A DNA stretch of 64,000 bases from Paraburkholderia sp. BL9I2N2. GTDB lineage: Bacteria > Pseudomonadota > Gammaproteobacteria > Burkholderiales > Burkholderiaceae. Where the stretch lies: positions 248,001 to 312,000 of the forward strand of contig NZ_SMGP01000006.1 in the NCBI RefSeq assembly GCF_004339745.1. Reading direction: 5' to 3'. Made by a program: the position numbers and the translations under genes. Of this stretch, positions 54,842 through 64,000 are shown in pieces; positions within the stretch are counted from its first letter, which is position 1, and each line of letters opens with the position of its first letter. Under the pieces are notes generated by a model, which saw only the letters and a list, made by a program, of their open reading frames with translations, was not told the origin of the DNA and did no database searches.

Positions 54842-55532
54842 CTGGCGGGACGCCGAGTTTGATCCCTTTATCCGCTAGCATGACGATGAGTTCAGTACGG
54901 CGCCGCAGATTGAAATGCGCGAGCAAATGACTGACGTATTTTCGTACCGTAATGTCTTCGAGCCCCATTCTCAGCGCAATCGCCTTGGACGGAAGCCCGC
55001 GCACCAGCCATGCCAACGTTTCGAACTCTCTCGGAGTCAGTCCCAGCTCGGATGCGCTGCTCTTTTCCGAATCACCGCCCGGCTGGCCATTCCCAGGTCC
55101 GCTTACCGGAGCCTCGTCCGTGCCCATGTCACGCCTGAGCCTAGCGATGCTGGCGGCGGGCAGGAACACGCCCCCGGCAAGCACTGCGCTTATCGCTGCA
55201 TGAAGTGCTTCAGGAGGTGACGACTTGGGTACGTATCCCATGGCGCGAAGTTCGATGCACCGACTGATGGTTTCCACGCTCTCATCGGCCGATATCACGA
55301 TCACCGGTAACGACGGCCGCGACTCCTTCAGCTTGGCAAGCGCGTCGCAACCGTGGCCATCGGGAAGATCGAGATCGAGAAATACGATGTTCAGGAGTTC
55401 GCCAAGCGCATGCTTCACGCCTTGAGACAACGTACTCGCGTGCAGCAACTCGATGTTCGGGAAGAACTCTCTAAGCAGCAGTGCCAATCCGGCTCTGAAC
55501 AGTTCATGATCATCGACGATCAGTATGCGCAT
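54783..55532 (-). CDS. NarL/FixJ-type response regulator
   Basis: The 249-residue protein has a receiver (VDDHE with D7/D8; FLDLDLPDG with the phosphoacceptor D53; SADES; VPKSSPPE with the Lys) and a LuxR-type helix-turn-helix (GLTPREFETLAWLVRGLPSKAIALRMGLEDITVRKYVSHLLAHF). It is the probable target of the adjacent kinases. The ATG at 55532 has GGAG eight bases upstream. The last ~20 residues are encoded antisense to the second kinase. Confidence 0.9.
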   Translation of the reverse strand: MRILIVDDHELFRAGLALLLREFFPNIELLHASTLSQGVKHALGELLNIVFLDLDLPDGHGCDALAKLKESRPSLPVIVISADESVETISRCIELRAMGYVPKSSPPEALHAAISAVLAGGVFLPAASIARLRRDMGTDEAPVSGPGNGQPGGDSEKSSASELGLTPREFETLAWLVRGLPSKAIALRMGLEDITVRKYVSHLLAHFNLRRRTELIVMLADKGIKLGVPPVTDPAHDRSLSAVGQQRAD

Positions 55533-56419
55533 CTCATCGTCTCCAGGACCGCTTTCGAGGCGAGTTGCAATTACACAGCTCATGGTGCTACGTCCGTAGC
55601 AGTCGTCCGCTGGGTTCAACACGAATAGTACACGCAGGCCCACTGTGCCACGGATGGTGGCGGCTGAACCATGTGGCGTGCCTCGAAGTGGCGGTTGCCG
55701 CCCAGCACTCGACACCCTCCGCCTGACGCGTTGGGCGAACGGCAGGGGACCCGTTACCTAACCGACAAGCCATTCGCACAATTCGGCCATTGCCGACATT
55801 CAAGCGAACTGGAGCCTACGTCAGCAATACGGCGGACTGCCGACGTTGTCGGCTTGAAGCAGAGGAGCGGCACCTTTCCACATCAGCGAACTCACACTTT
55901 CGACCCGTTGCTGCCGGTCGTGAATTGAATAAGCTGCGGCCGACTCCTGTCCGATCGCAGTGGTGCCAGAACGCCGTCATCGCCGGCTGCTTGCGACGTG
56001 AGCGACGGTCAACCCCAAGTGTTCCCTCGAGGCGCCCCTCTCTCGCGCTTGCCCCCATTTCCCGAGAGTAGCGGCCGCAAAGAGCAAATTATCCTGGCCG
56101 TCGCTTTCCCGCTTTCCTGCGCGGCGCAATCGCAACGCATTTGATCGGATCTCCGCCCTGGATGCCAAATGGAGGTGTCGCGCGATTCGTCAAAAAAGGC
56201 TCACTCTCGCCGCTCGTGTCAGCGTGGTCCGCGCTGAGGCAGTCGCACGCCATCGCTTGACTGGAAGGGATGACCAGCGTCAACACCTTGCTGCATTTGA
56301 GCGACTGCCGCGCTACGAAACAGGTGACCGCCCCTCGACCGATGGGTTGGAGCGGGCGTGACCCTTCTCCGAACTGACAGCGGCGGCCGCGAGGCCGCCT
56401 ATCTCCATAAGGGTCCGAT
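55533..56419. other. 0.9 kb with no supported gene
   Basis: Short frames are present on both strands without ribosome sites or domains. No strong hairpin was found. The region may contain the response-regulator promoter at its left end. Confidence 0.4.
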
Positions 56420-56902
56420 TTACTCTTTTTCCATCCAGTACTCGCCCTCGCATTTACTCTCATTTAGGCTCTTTGAGACGTCGGTGTTGGTCACAAAGTG
56501 AAGGATGCCGCGAATGCCACGCATCTTTCCGGTGCCGCCAGTGAGCACCGTGCTTCCTATGACCGTGCGGACATCGGGAGACTGGCCCGTTGCCGACTGT
56601 GAGATGCCGTCAAACCTGCCGAAAATCTTGTACCCATTTTCCAGGTTGTAGAACCCATAGCCGATGACGGTGCCGTTGCCATCGACGGTGTCCACGGTGC
56701 CACGCAGCCATTGCTCCGTGGCGCTCACGCCAGCAAACATCAGCGCGCCCTTGGGAAAGGTGCGATGCAGTTCATAGAGCGCGAGCGAATGCCCCGGTGT
56801 ATCTTCAACGTCCAGGAGGTGAAGGAGCGTGTATTTTGAATTTTCGCCCGACACTTCGTAGAATATTTTTCCCCGCTCTTGAGCGGAACTTGTCTGGTTC
56901 AT
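56420..56902 (-). CDS. beta-barrel protein resembling the allene oxide cyclase/dirigent-like fold
   Basis: The 160-residue protein has a run of beta strands with GYGFYNLENGYKIFGRFDG and GGTGKMRGIRGILHF, a pattern reminiscent of eight-stranded barrels such as allene oxide cyclase-like or DUF3224-type proteins. No signal peptide is seen. GGAGG lies seven bases before the ATG. The function is unknown; the fold call is by eye and tentative. It is monocistronic. Confidence 0.5.
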   Translation of the reverse strand: MNQTSSAQERGKIFYEVSGENSKYTLLHLLDVEDTPGHSLALYELHRTFPKGALMFAGVSATEQWLRGTVDTVDGNGTVIGYGFYNLENGYKIFGRFDGISQSATGQSPDVRTVIGSTVLTGGTGKMRGIRGILHFVTNTDVSKSLNESKCEGEYWMEKE

Positions 56903-57315
56903 GGTCAGCCTCCGTTGTGAGTCTGTTCACCTTGCCGATGGCTTCGCCACTAACTTCCAGCGGGCACATGCAAAGTAGCTTAAGTATTGGACACGCCGAG
57001 GCATCCGCAAGGGCATTTGCACATCCTTCCGGCATATCATCGAAATCTGGCGCAACTACGGGAATCAAGAGATTTCAAATATCACACGAGTTCGGTGAAT
57101 GCAGTTACCCCAAAAGGAATGCTCTTAGCGCCGCTCAGAGCCGTAAACGACCCTCTACCATCGTTCGTCGCGAATTACGCCAACGGCGGCTTCCAACGTG
57201 CATCGGCCGTCGATGTCGCGATCGAGGTCAAGGCAGGGTCGGCCAAAGCCCGCGACCCTCCTAAATCTGCTCGTGTCTTCGATTTCTCTTTGCTCGAACT
57301 CTCGACAAGTTCCTG
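56903..57315. other. intergenic, nothing supported
   Basis: 413 bases between the barrel protein and the LysR regulator hold no supported gene or hairpin. Confidence 0.4.
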
Positions 57316-58233
57316 CTATGGATTGAAGTGGCTCATCGACTCGCTATTAAAAGCATTGACGACAAAATCGACGAAGACACGGGTCTTGGCCGAAATGAGC
57401 TTCCGGGACACGTAGTAAAGCGAAATTTCGCCGGCATCGACGTGCCAGTCCGGAAGCAGCCGAATCAGATCCCCGCGCTCCAGATCGGGCAGCACATCGA
57501 ATAGCGAAATCAACGTCACTCCCAAGCCAAGACGCGCGGCCTCGCGCATCGCGGCGGGATCATTTACGACGATGGTTTCATTGAGCGCTCCGGGCACCTC
57601 GATACCGTTCGCAGTTCGTAGCATCCAGTGGCGAATTCGCCCCGTGCGCGGCGAGCGCATGACGATGCCGTTGTAGGCAGCGAGTCCTGACGGATCGGTC
57701 GGCAGCGACCGGCCGGACATAAAGGCCGGCGAGGCCACGACGATGCCATGCACCGGGGCGAGCGGCCGTGATACCAGCCCGGGCGCGAGATTCAAGCCGG
57801 CGCCGATTGCGGCGTCGTAGTTCTCGGCGATCAGATCCACAGGCCGGTTTTCGAAGTGCCACTCCGGACGGATTTGCGGGTACTTCGCCAGAAACGGGGG
57901 TAACAACGGCAGGATGTGCATGATGCCAAATGTCGGGCTCGTGCTGACTTTCAGGACACCCGCCGGCTCGCTGCTTTGCGCTGCCGCTTCGGCAATGGCG
58001 GCCTGGAGTGCGTCGAGATTTCCATCGATCGACATGAGGAACCGTTCGCCTGCTTCTGTTAGCGTGAGTTTGCGGGTCGATCGTTGAAAGAGCCGTATTC
58101 CGAGGTTGCGTTCGAGCATCGCCACGTTTCGGCTGACCGCGGCCGCAGTCAATCCCAGCCTGCGTCCAGCTTCCGCAAAGCTGCCGCCTTCCGCGGCTCT
58201 CACGAATGATTCGAGGTTTGCCAGAGTCTCCAT
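57316..58233 (-). CDS. LysR-family transcriptional regulator
   Basis: The 305-residue protein begins with the LysR helix-turn-helix (LESFVRAAEGGSFAEAGRRLGLTAAAVSRNVAMLERNLGIRLFQRSTRKLTLTEAG) and has the periplasmic-binding-like effector domain. It is divergent from the MDR reductase gene 112 bases away, so it probably controls it. Such pairs commonly sense substrates of the reductase. Effector is unknown. Confidence 0.92.
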   Translation of the reverse strand: METLANLESFVRAAEGGSFAEAGRRLGLTAAAVSRNVAMLERNLGIRLFQRSTRKLTLTEAGERFLMSIDGNLDALQAAIAEAAAQSSEPAGVLKVSTSPTFGIMHILPLLPPFLAKYPQIRPEWHFENRPVDLIAENYDAAIGAGLNLAPGLVSRPLAPVHGIVVASPAFMSGRSLPTDPSGLAAYNGIVMRSPRTGRIRHWMLRTANGIEVPGALNETIVVNDPAAMREAARLGLGVTLISLFDVLPDLERGDLIRLLPDWHVDAGEISLYYVSRKLISAKTRVFVDFVVNAFNSESMSHFNP

Positions 58234-58345
58234 ATATCACGCAATTACTAACGTTTGCTTGAAACAAGAACAAGACAATACCCCCTAATCAAGATGCAAT
58301 AAAGTGCTTAATCTCGCTCCATACCTTCAACCGGGAGTGAAATCA

Positions 58346-59359
58346 ATGAAAGCCATCGTTTTTGCTCGCTTCGGCGAGCCGGAAAAAGTTCTTGAAATGA
58401 AGACGCTACCTGACCCAACGCCACCGGGGCTTGGCGAAGTACTGATTCGCGTGACGAAGCGGCAGCTTCATCCCGGCAATCTCATGATGGTTCGAGGCAT
58501 GTTCCAAATCCCGCTGCCAGCAAATGGATTCCTGATCCCTGGAGCTGATGGCGTGGGCATCGTCGAGGCCGTGGGCGAAGGAGTGGATGCTGCCCGCGTG
58601 AAGCCGGGTATGCGAGTGATCTTCAATCCGAGCCCGGGCGCATGGGCGGAGCGTCTCAAGGCGCCTGCCGAGCTAGTGACACCCATCCCGGATGATTTGC
58701 CCGATGCTATCGCAGCCCAAATGGGCCCAAACGCTGTGATCGCGCTCATGTTGCTGCGGGCAGCTCAGCGCGCAGCGCCGGACGCCGGCCGTGAGATACC
58801 GATTCTATTGAATGCTGCCGGGTCTTCGGTAGCGCGCTTCGTAACGATTGCGGCTCAAAGACGTGGCTTGAATGTCGTGGGCGCGGTTCGAAGCGCAAAG
58901 GGCGCAAAGGCCCTATCAGATCGGTTCCCGGATTTGCCCGTGGTTTCGACGGCCGATCCGGACTGGCTCGACCAGGTCCGCCATGCCGCTGGAGCGCGGC
59001 CGCTTCAGGTCGTTATGGATCCGGTGGGCGGGGCGATGGTGAGCGAAATTGTTCCGTTGCTCGGCGACGGCGGAGCCCTGCTGCTTTACGGCGCAATGGC
59101 ACCGGACCCCGTCATCTTCCCGATGAGCGCGGTGCCTCGCGAGATCATGTTCGCAGGCGTGTCGTCTTCGCGCTGGATGCATAACACGTCGGCCGAACAG
59201 CGCCGAGAGGACGTAGGGGAGGCAATCGAGATCGGCCGCGGCGCGCCCGAAAAGTTCGAGGTTGAGGCCGACTACGATCTGGCCCAGTTCGCCAATGCGA
59301 TCGAACACATAGAGCGTGAAAATCGCCACGGGGCGGTGCTGCTCAGCTCAGATCTATAG
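58346..59359 (+). CDS. MDR-family zinc-independent reductase (quinone/enoyl-type)
   Basis: The 337-residue protein has the MDR fold: MKAIVFARFGEPEKVLEM at the start, GADGVGIVEAVGEGV, LNAAGSSVARFVTIAAQRRGLNVVGAVRS (the NAD(P)-binding segment), and VVMDPVGG. The zinc-binding Cys cluster is absent. Family members reduce quinones or 2-enoyl thioesters with NADPH. GGGAG lies nine bases before the ATG. It is divergently transcribed from the LysR gene. Confidence 0.85.
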   Translation: MKAIVFARFGEPEKVLEMKTLPDPTPPGLGEVLIRVTKRQLHPGNLMMVRGMFQIPLPANGFLIPGADGVGIVEAVGEGVDAARVKPGMRVIFNPSPGAWAERLKAPAELVTPIPDDLPDAIAAQMGPNAVIALMLLRAAQRAAPDAGREIPILLNAAGSSVARFVTIAAQRRGLNVVGAVRSAKGAKALSDRFPDLPVVSTADPDWLDQVRHAAGARPLQVVMDPVGGAMVSEIVPLLGDGGALLLYGAMAPDPVIFPMSAVPREIMFAGVSSSRWMHNTSAEQRREDVGEAIEIGRGAPEKFEVEADYDLAQFANAIEHIERENRHGAVLLSSDL

Positions 59360-59929
59360 CTTGACGCTGATGGACTGAACCAGCAAAAGAAACAAGGGCG
59401 TTGTGTAATCAGCCCAGCCGATTGCGGGGCCAACCCTCACAATTGCCACCGGGCAGCGCTCGCGAAGCGGTCCTGTTGCTCGGCGCCGCTTTCGGAAAGT
59501 ACCCCGATGCGCCGTCGAGTTGATCACGATTTGCGGCGCTGGCGACGCTCCCGCTCGCCGGATCGCGTGGACACGGTCAGTTGGACGGCCATTTCGACTA
59601 TTGAACTATCGATGGAACAGCCGTCCTACGGGCCGATACCGCGACGACCACGATTGTGGCCAGAATGTCCGTAATCAAGTGAGGAAGCGGCGTTTGAACG
59701 GCAGCGTCTGCGACCCAGCCGACGGCTGTAGATGGCCGACCTCTGCCCGACGCGATCGGCTCAGGTCGCCCCCTTTGCTGACGCCTACCCTCACAAGTTC
59801 TGAACGACTGCTCCCAGTTTTGGATCTGCCGATGGCCGTCTCATCGCTCGACCTGATTTGCACTTGACGTTTAGATCTGAGTGAGCAGTCAGCGCAAGAG
59901 GTGTCGCCAATCGCCACATCCGTCGAGGT
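59360..59929. other. 0.57 kb with no supported gene
   Basis: Between the MDR reductase and the NmrA-like gene (convergent) I see only short frames and no strong hairpin. Confidence 0.4.
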
Positions 59930-60826
59930 CTAGCGTTGCGTTGTCGGCTGAAAAATTCGGCGGTTCTCGATGACATAATCGCGCACGGAAATCGGCTTTC
60001 GACCGGTAAGCTGTTCGACGATGTCGTTCGCGCCGGCGAATTCGCCCGCCTGGTAACCGCGATACACTGACGTAATGTGCTGGATGAAATGTGCCGATAA
60101 GCCGATTTGCTCGAGGCGCGCCTCGAATGAATCCAGGCTTTCCGGCTCGTAGCGCACGGGGCGGCCGAGCGCGTCGCCAACTATCTTGGCCACCTGCTCG
60201 TGATTCAGTTCTTCGGCACCGAATAATGGGTATGTCTTGCCCGCATGAGACTCGGGATTTAACAGGATGCATGCAATCACCCGCCCTTGGTCGGCGGCGG
60301 CGATCGGCGCGTGGCGACCGTCAGCGGCAGGCACGCGCAGCAAGTCATGATTCGCGATTTGCGAGAGCTGAAACCCGTAGGTCAGCCATTCCATAAACAA
60401 AGTCGGCCGCAAGTGCGTGACCGGAATGCCGGCCCAATCGAACACACGCTCGCCATACCAGTGCGCGAGCGAGGCCTGGCTGCGCGCATCCGCGCTCGCG
60501 GAAATCTGCGACATGTTGACAATCGAGCGAACGCCTGCGAGCTTTGCGGCGTACGCAAAATAGGCGGTCGCATCGACGAGTTGCGCTTGCATGATCGGGT
60601 AGACGAAGTACGCACCGGTCACGTCTCGCAGCGCCGCTTGAACAGCATGACTGTCCAGCAGATCGCCAACAACGACTTCAACGTCTTTTGCCCGCAATGC
60701 GGAGGCGCGCTCGTCGTCGCGATGGACCAGGGCTCGCACGCGCGCGCCCTTCGATAGCAGTTCGTCAATCGCGGCACCGCCCGTGGCGCCTGTGGCGCCC
60801 GCAACCAGATACAGATCATGCTTCAT
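59930..60826 (-). CDS. NmrA-like NAD(P)-binding oxidoreductase
   Basis: The 298-residue protein begins with a Rossmann motif (LYLVAGATGATGGAAIDELL) and has the NmrA/atypical SDR core without the YxxxK catalytic pair in its usual form. Family members act as NADPH sensors or quinone reductases. The ATG at 60826 has GGAG six bases upstream. It is the last of three minus-strand genes, after carbonic anhydrase and nitrilase. Confidence 0.82.
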   Translation of the reverse strand: MKHDLYLVAGATGATGGAAIDELLSKGARVRALVHRDDERASALRAKDVEVVVGDLLDSHAVQAALRDVTGAYFVYPIMQAQLVDATAYFAYAAKLAGVRSIVNMSQISASADARSQASLAHWYGERVFDWAGIPVTHLRPTLFMEWLTYGFQLSQIANHDLLRVPAADGRHAPIAAADQGRVIACILLNPESHAGKTYPLFGAEELNHEQVAKIVGDALGRPVRYEPESLDSFEARLEQIGLSAHFIQHITSVYRGYQAGEFAGANDIVEQLTGRKPISVRDYVIENRRIFQPTTQR

Positions 60827-60947
60827 CTCATACTCCAGGTTGGAGGGAAGAGGCATGCTGAGCTCTTCCCTCGTCGACATATGGGACAGTGGTGGGTATG
60901 CAGGAGAGGCTCCGGGATTTTGCCGGCTCTTGCATCCAGTAGATTCG

Positions 60948-61490
60948 TCAACCTGCAGACTCGCGCAAAGGTGCGGCAGGAACGACAGTCTCGATGTGGC
61001 CGGTTTTGACGTCGTAGACCAGACCCGACACGATCAGGTTATCTGGGAGCTCCTTGTGCGCCCTGAGTGCTGCGACGTCGAGAGCCACTGCCTCGTACGG
61101 CTGCGTGATAGCGAGATCATCGAGCCCGGCGGCATCTACACCAAGATGCTTCGCGAGCAACGCAGGCGCATGCTTGTGGCAGCCGATGATCCCGCAATCG
61201 GTATGCTGGAGCAGGACGAGATTGCGCGCACCGTCGGGGCGTCCCGCTGCTTTAGCGACGACACTCAGCACTGCCAGTGTTTCAAGCAACGCATTGTTGA
61301 CCCGGCCACCGACGTTACGGATCACGGCCGCTTCGCCCTGCTTCAAGCCCAGCACGTTGGCGGGATCGACGCGAGGATCGACGCAGCCCACGACGATCGT
61401 TCCCGTCGATGGCATCATCTTGAGTTCGGGTACGAACGCGGTGTTAGCGAAGTCGGCGTTGCGCTCCAGCATGACGTCGTTGAAGTCCAT
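60948..61490 (-). CDS. beta-carbonic anhydrase
   Basis: The 180-residue protein has the beta-class zinc ligands: C36-x-D38-x-R40 (GCVDPRVDP) and H96-x2-C99 (HTDCG), in the normal spacing. It interconverts CO2 and bicarbonate in the cytosol. AGGAG lies seven bases before the ATG. It follows the nitrilase gene by 88 bases and precedes the NmrA-like gene, so it is probably in their operon. Confidence 0.9.
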   Translation of the reverse strand: MDFNDVMLERNADFANTAFVPELKMMPSTGTIVVGCVDPRVDPANVLGLKQGEAAVIRNVGGRVNNALLETLAVLSVVAKAAGRPDGARNLVLLQHTDCGIIGCHKHAPALLAKHLGVDAAGLDDLAITQPYEAVALDVAALRAHKELPDNLIVSGLVYDVKTGHIETVVPAAPLRESAG

Positions 61491-61578
61491 TTTCTTTACT
61501 CCTGCGCGTTTGGGGCAGAATTGCCCGGTTGAATTCCATTTGTCGGTCGCATCGAAATCGCGCGACTCCACGTGTGGC

Positions 61579-62565
61579 TCACGCGAGTGCTTCCAAAGGC
61601 GTGGCTGGCTCTTCACCCGGCGCGCGTAACGCCCGCTCGATCACGTGTGTCTTCGGCGTGCGGTCGATCACCAGCCCGAGCACGTCGGGACGGCTGTAAT
61701 GACCGCGCGAGTCCATCATGCGTTTGCGCTTGTCAATCTGCCAGAAATCCAGATCCGCAATGATCTCGCCTTCCCCTTCGCGCAGCGGTTCGCCGCCCAT
61801 GTACTTTCCCTCCGGCGAAACGATTGCAGTGAAACAGCCGCTCGAGATTGGGCCAATCTGGTTTGTGTTGGTATCGTGCAGAATCTGCTGTTGTTGTTCG
61901 GGAGTCAGCCACGCGGTCGCGTTGACCACGAAGGCACCGGCCTCCAGTGCGTGCTGACGGATGTTGACGGAGATCTGCTCGGAAAACAGATCTCCCGCGA
62001 ACGAACCCGGATACATGGCTGAATGGATTTCCTCGCCATCGGCCATCAGCGCATAGCGGGCCAGCGGGTTATAGTGCTCCCAGCAGGCAAGCTGGCCTAC
62101 GCGGCCCACAGCGGTATCGATTGCGCGCAAGCCTGACCCGTCGCCCATTCCCCAGACCATCCGCTCGTGATAAGTCGGTGAGAGCTTGCGGCGGCGCTGC
62201 ACCAGCGTGCCGTCGGCATCGAACAGAAGTTGGGTGTTGTAGATCGTGCCACCATCGCGCTCATTTACGCCGATCGACACCACCATTGCGGCCTGTCGCG
62301 CCGCTTCGCCGATGGCCTGAGTCGTCTGTGACGGAACAGTCACTGCCTGCTCGAGCAGCTTGTAATGCTCGGCGCCCATCGCAAATGGCGATTCGATGAA
62401 CGAGAAGTACGGGTAGTACGGAACGACAGTCTCGGGGAAAGTCGCGAACTGGACCCCCTCCTTGCCGAGCTCCAGAATCTTCCTGATGACCTTATCGACC
62501 GTGCCTTCCCGGCTGTAGAGAATGGGCGCGATCTGAACCGCGGCGGCCCGGATGATTTTGGACAT
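61579..62565 (-). CDS. nitrilase (branch 1 carbon-nitrogen hydrolase)
   Basis: The 328-residue protein has the Glu-Lys-Cys triad of nitrilases: E45 (FPETVVPYYP), K127 (RRRKLSPTYHER) and C161 (LACWEHYNPLARY). The CWEHxNP pattern is that of true nitrilases, which convert R-CN to the acid plus ammonia. Length is typical for the family. It is the first gene of the minus-strand set and divergent from the GlxA-type regulator 220 bases away. Substrate unknown; aliphatic or aryl nitriles are possible. Confidence 0.9.
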   Translation of the reverse strand: MSKIIRAAAVQIAPILYSREGTVDKVIRKILELGKEGVQFATFPETVVPYYPYFSFIESPFAMGAEHYKLLEQAVTVPSQTTQAIGEAARQAAMVVSIGVNERDGGTIYNTQLLFDADGTLVQRRRKLSPTYHERMVWGMGDGSGLRAIDTAVGRVGQLACWEHYNPLARYALMADGEEIHSAMYPGSFAGDLFSEQISVNIRQHALEAGAFVVNATAWLTPEQQQQILHDTNTNQIGPISSGCFTAIVSPEGKYMGGEPLREGEGEIIADLDFWQIDKRKRMMDSRGHYSRPDVLGLVIDRTPKTHVIERALRAPGEEPATPLEALA

Positions 62566-62784
62566 GATGGCGTTCCTTTAGCTGGCTGTGAGGCAGATGA
62601 GAGAAGTGCTTGTAACTTAACGCCTCGGGCCATTACGATGTATGTCGTTGTTGCCACCATTCATGACGTCCGTCGCTCAAGCGCGATTCGCTCATTGCCA
62701 GGCTCATTGGCCTGCTATTCGGGAATACGACCGGACGGCCGCTCATTCACAGTCACGCTTATGTTGCGGACGGCAGGGATAGAT

Positions 62785-63741
62785 ATGCATCGGATCGGCT
62801 TCATTGTGCCGCGCAGGTTTCAGATGATGAGCCTTGCGGCCCTGACGGTGTTCGAGATTGCAAACATGCCTCCCGCTGGCCAGTGCTACGACGTCCATGT
62901 ATTGTCTGAACACGGCGGTCCCGTTGAATCTTCGGGTGGCATGAAATTGGAAACGGAGGCATTTGGCGATCCGACATTCGACACCGTTATCGTGGGTTCG
63001 ATAACTGAAATGAAGATGCCGTCTTCCGATGCAACCACGATTTCGTTTGTGAAAGACTCGGCCAATGCATCAAGACGGATAGCCTCTATTTGCAGTGGTG
63101 CATTCGTTCTTGCCGAGGCCGGGCTTCTGGACGGCCGGCGCGCGACCATGCATTGGGCGCATGCGTCTGAATTCAGAGCACGGTTCCCGAAAGTCGTTGC
63201 GGAAGAAGACCGGATCTTCATCAACGACGGTCCAATCTGGACTTCGGCTGGAATGACGGCCGGCATAGACCTTGCGTTGGCGTTGCTCGATAGCGACCTC
63301 GGCCCCGATGCCGCGAAAATGGTCGCGAGACTTCTTGTCATGAATCAGCGTCGGCTCGGTGGGCAAAAGCAGCATTCCGCACTGCTCGACATGACGCCGA
63401 AATCCGATAGGATCGAATTGGTTATCGCGCACATCCGCAGGAATCTGCGCAATCCGCTGACTGTCGAGGAGCTTGCGGACGTGGCTAACCTCAGCCCTCG
63501 CCAGTTCAGCCGCGCATTTCAGGCCGAAACAGGTCAGTCGCCGGGCAAGGCCGTGGAACAGCTTCGTTTGGAAGCAGCCAGGTTCATGATCGAGCAAGGC
63601 CGGCACACGATTAACGTGGTGGCACAGGAAACAGGCTTTATGGATAGGGAGCGCATGCGCCGCGCGTTCGTCCGGACGTTCGGTGTACCCGCCGATGTTC
63701 TACGCAGGAATGCTCGGCGGGAGCCGGTCGCCGGCAACTGA
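62785..63741 (+). CDS. GlxA-type AraC-family transcriptional regulator
   Basis: The 318-residue protein has an N-terminal DJ-1/PfpI-like domain (RIGFIVPRRFQMMSLAALTVFEIAN; SICSGAFVLAEAGLLDGRRATMHWAH, with Cys in the elbow) and a C-terminal double AraC helix-turn-helix (TVEELADVANLSPRQFSRAFQAETGQSP, then TINVVAQETGFMDRERMRRAFVRTFGVPAD). The ATG at 62785 has AGGGA six bases upstream. It is divergent from the nitrilase operon and is its probable regulator. Confidence 0.9.
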   Translation: MHRIGFIVPRRFQMMSLAALTVFEIANMPPAGQCYDVHVLSEHGGPVESSGGMKLETEAFGDPTFDTVIVGSITEMKMPSSDATTISFVKDSANASRRIASICSGAFVLAEAGLLDGRRATMHWAHASEFRARFPKVVAEEDRIFINDGPIWTSAGMTAGIDLALALLDSDLGPDAAKMVARLLVMNQRRLGGQKQHSALLDMTPKSDRIELVIAHIRRNLRNPLTVEELADVANLSPRQFSRAFQAETGQSPGKAVEQLRLEAARFMIEQGRHTINVVAQETGFMDRERMRRAFVRTFGVPADVLRRNARREPVAGN

Positions 63742-64000
63742 AATCTGTTCACTTGCCGTGCGTCCCGAGCGTAAAGCGGGAGACGAAAAATTAAATCGCG
63801 GTCGTTCGCTCGGATGGGTGCTGCGACTGTCGACACGCTGCATCGACAGCCTCATATGCTCGGGAGGCCATTGGCCGACAATGTGGCCGATGCGCCGACG
63901 CGAATCCCGCGCAGATGACCGATGTTTGGGCGTAGCCGCCGTTCGAATGACCGCGTGACCACGATGGCGAGCGGCGGAAATTGGCCGACTGTATGCGTTC
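63742..64000. other. window end, nothing supported
   Basis: No credible gene is seen in the last 259 bases; the next feature is outside the window. Confidence 0.4.

Noticed and set aside
1..64000. CRISPR arrays, tRNA or rRNA genes
   Set aside because: No regularly spaced repeats, cloverleaf-like segments or rRNA landmarks were seen; a systematic search was not possible.

Overview
The window looks like part of a large, GC-rich plasmid or megaplasmid of a Burkholderiales bacterium, most likely Paraburkholderia, Caballeronia or Burkholderia. The evidence is a ParA/ParB/Rep replication and partition block of the type common in that group, a second RepA-like replicon, a remnant conjugation (type IV secretion) locus, several mobile elements, two addiction-type modules, and Burkholderia-like accessory genes. 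I see no rRNA, tRNA or core ribosomal genes, and no CRISPR array. The species assignment is an inference from protein style, not from a marker gene.

Layout. 0-11 kb is an accessory mosaic: two tiny genes, a broken S66 peptidase, an IS1182-type transposase, a GNAT acetyltransferase, a SAM methyltransferase, a HAD hydrolase, a frameshifted membrane protein, a frameshifted Nudix hydrolase, an MgtC-like protein and a methyl-accepting chemotaxis protein. 11.0-14.8 kb holds a lone ParD-like protein, a CheB-CheR-PAS-HWE-kinase hybrid with one frameshift, and a single-domain response regulator. 15.3-20.4 kb, minus strand, is a Tn7-like transposition operon (tnsA-tnsB-tnsC-tniQ); tnsB has an in-frame TGA, tnsC has a one-base shift in a T7 run, and TnsA seems to lack catalytic residues. 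21-22.3 kb is a tyrosine recombinase next to 39-bp direct repeats.

22.4-26.5 kb, minus strand, is the parA-parB-rep replicon. Between parB and rep, on the opposite strand, there is a strong promoter followed by a perfect terminator about 100 nt later, which looks like a counter-transcribed copy-control RNA. 27.5-28.2 kb is a ParDE module with a palindromic operator. 28.4-33.0 kb carries mnmH (selU), a DNA-binding protein, a double zinc-ribbon protein, a LuxR-type quorum regulator and an AlkB/desaturase-like membrane di-iron enzyme.

33.1-43.1 kb is a conjugation-related block. It opens with two divergent Arc-like repressors around a palindromic operator cluster, followed by virB2, virB3, a chimera of the N-terminal part of VirB4 with the C-terminal part of VirB11, virB1, a trbM-like gene, a secreted PLD nuclease, a coiled-coil protein, a coupling protein and a DUF1173 protein. 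virB5-virB10 and a relaxase are absent, so the transfer apparatus is probably not functional by itself. At 43.2-44.6 kb is a second replicon: a CopA-like antisense RNA (consensus promoter plus terminator), a RepA-like initiator and a candidate origin with a DnaA-like box and direct repeats.

45.3-64 kb contains a SET-domain methyltransferase, a decayed IS91-type element with its accessory tyrosine recombinase, two related small exported proteins, two tandem hybrid histidine kinases whose 3' thirds are almost identical, a NarL-type regulator that overlaps the second kinase tail to tail, a LysR regulator divergent from an MDR reductase, and a nitrilase / beta-carbonic anhydrase / NmrA-like cluster divergent from a GlxA-type AraC regulator. 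At least eight genes carry single-base frameshifts or nonsense codons. Some lie in short homopolymers and could be assembly errors; others look like genuine decay.
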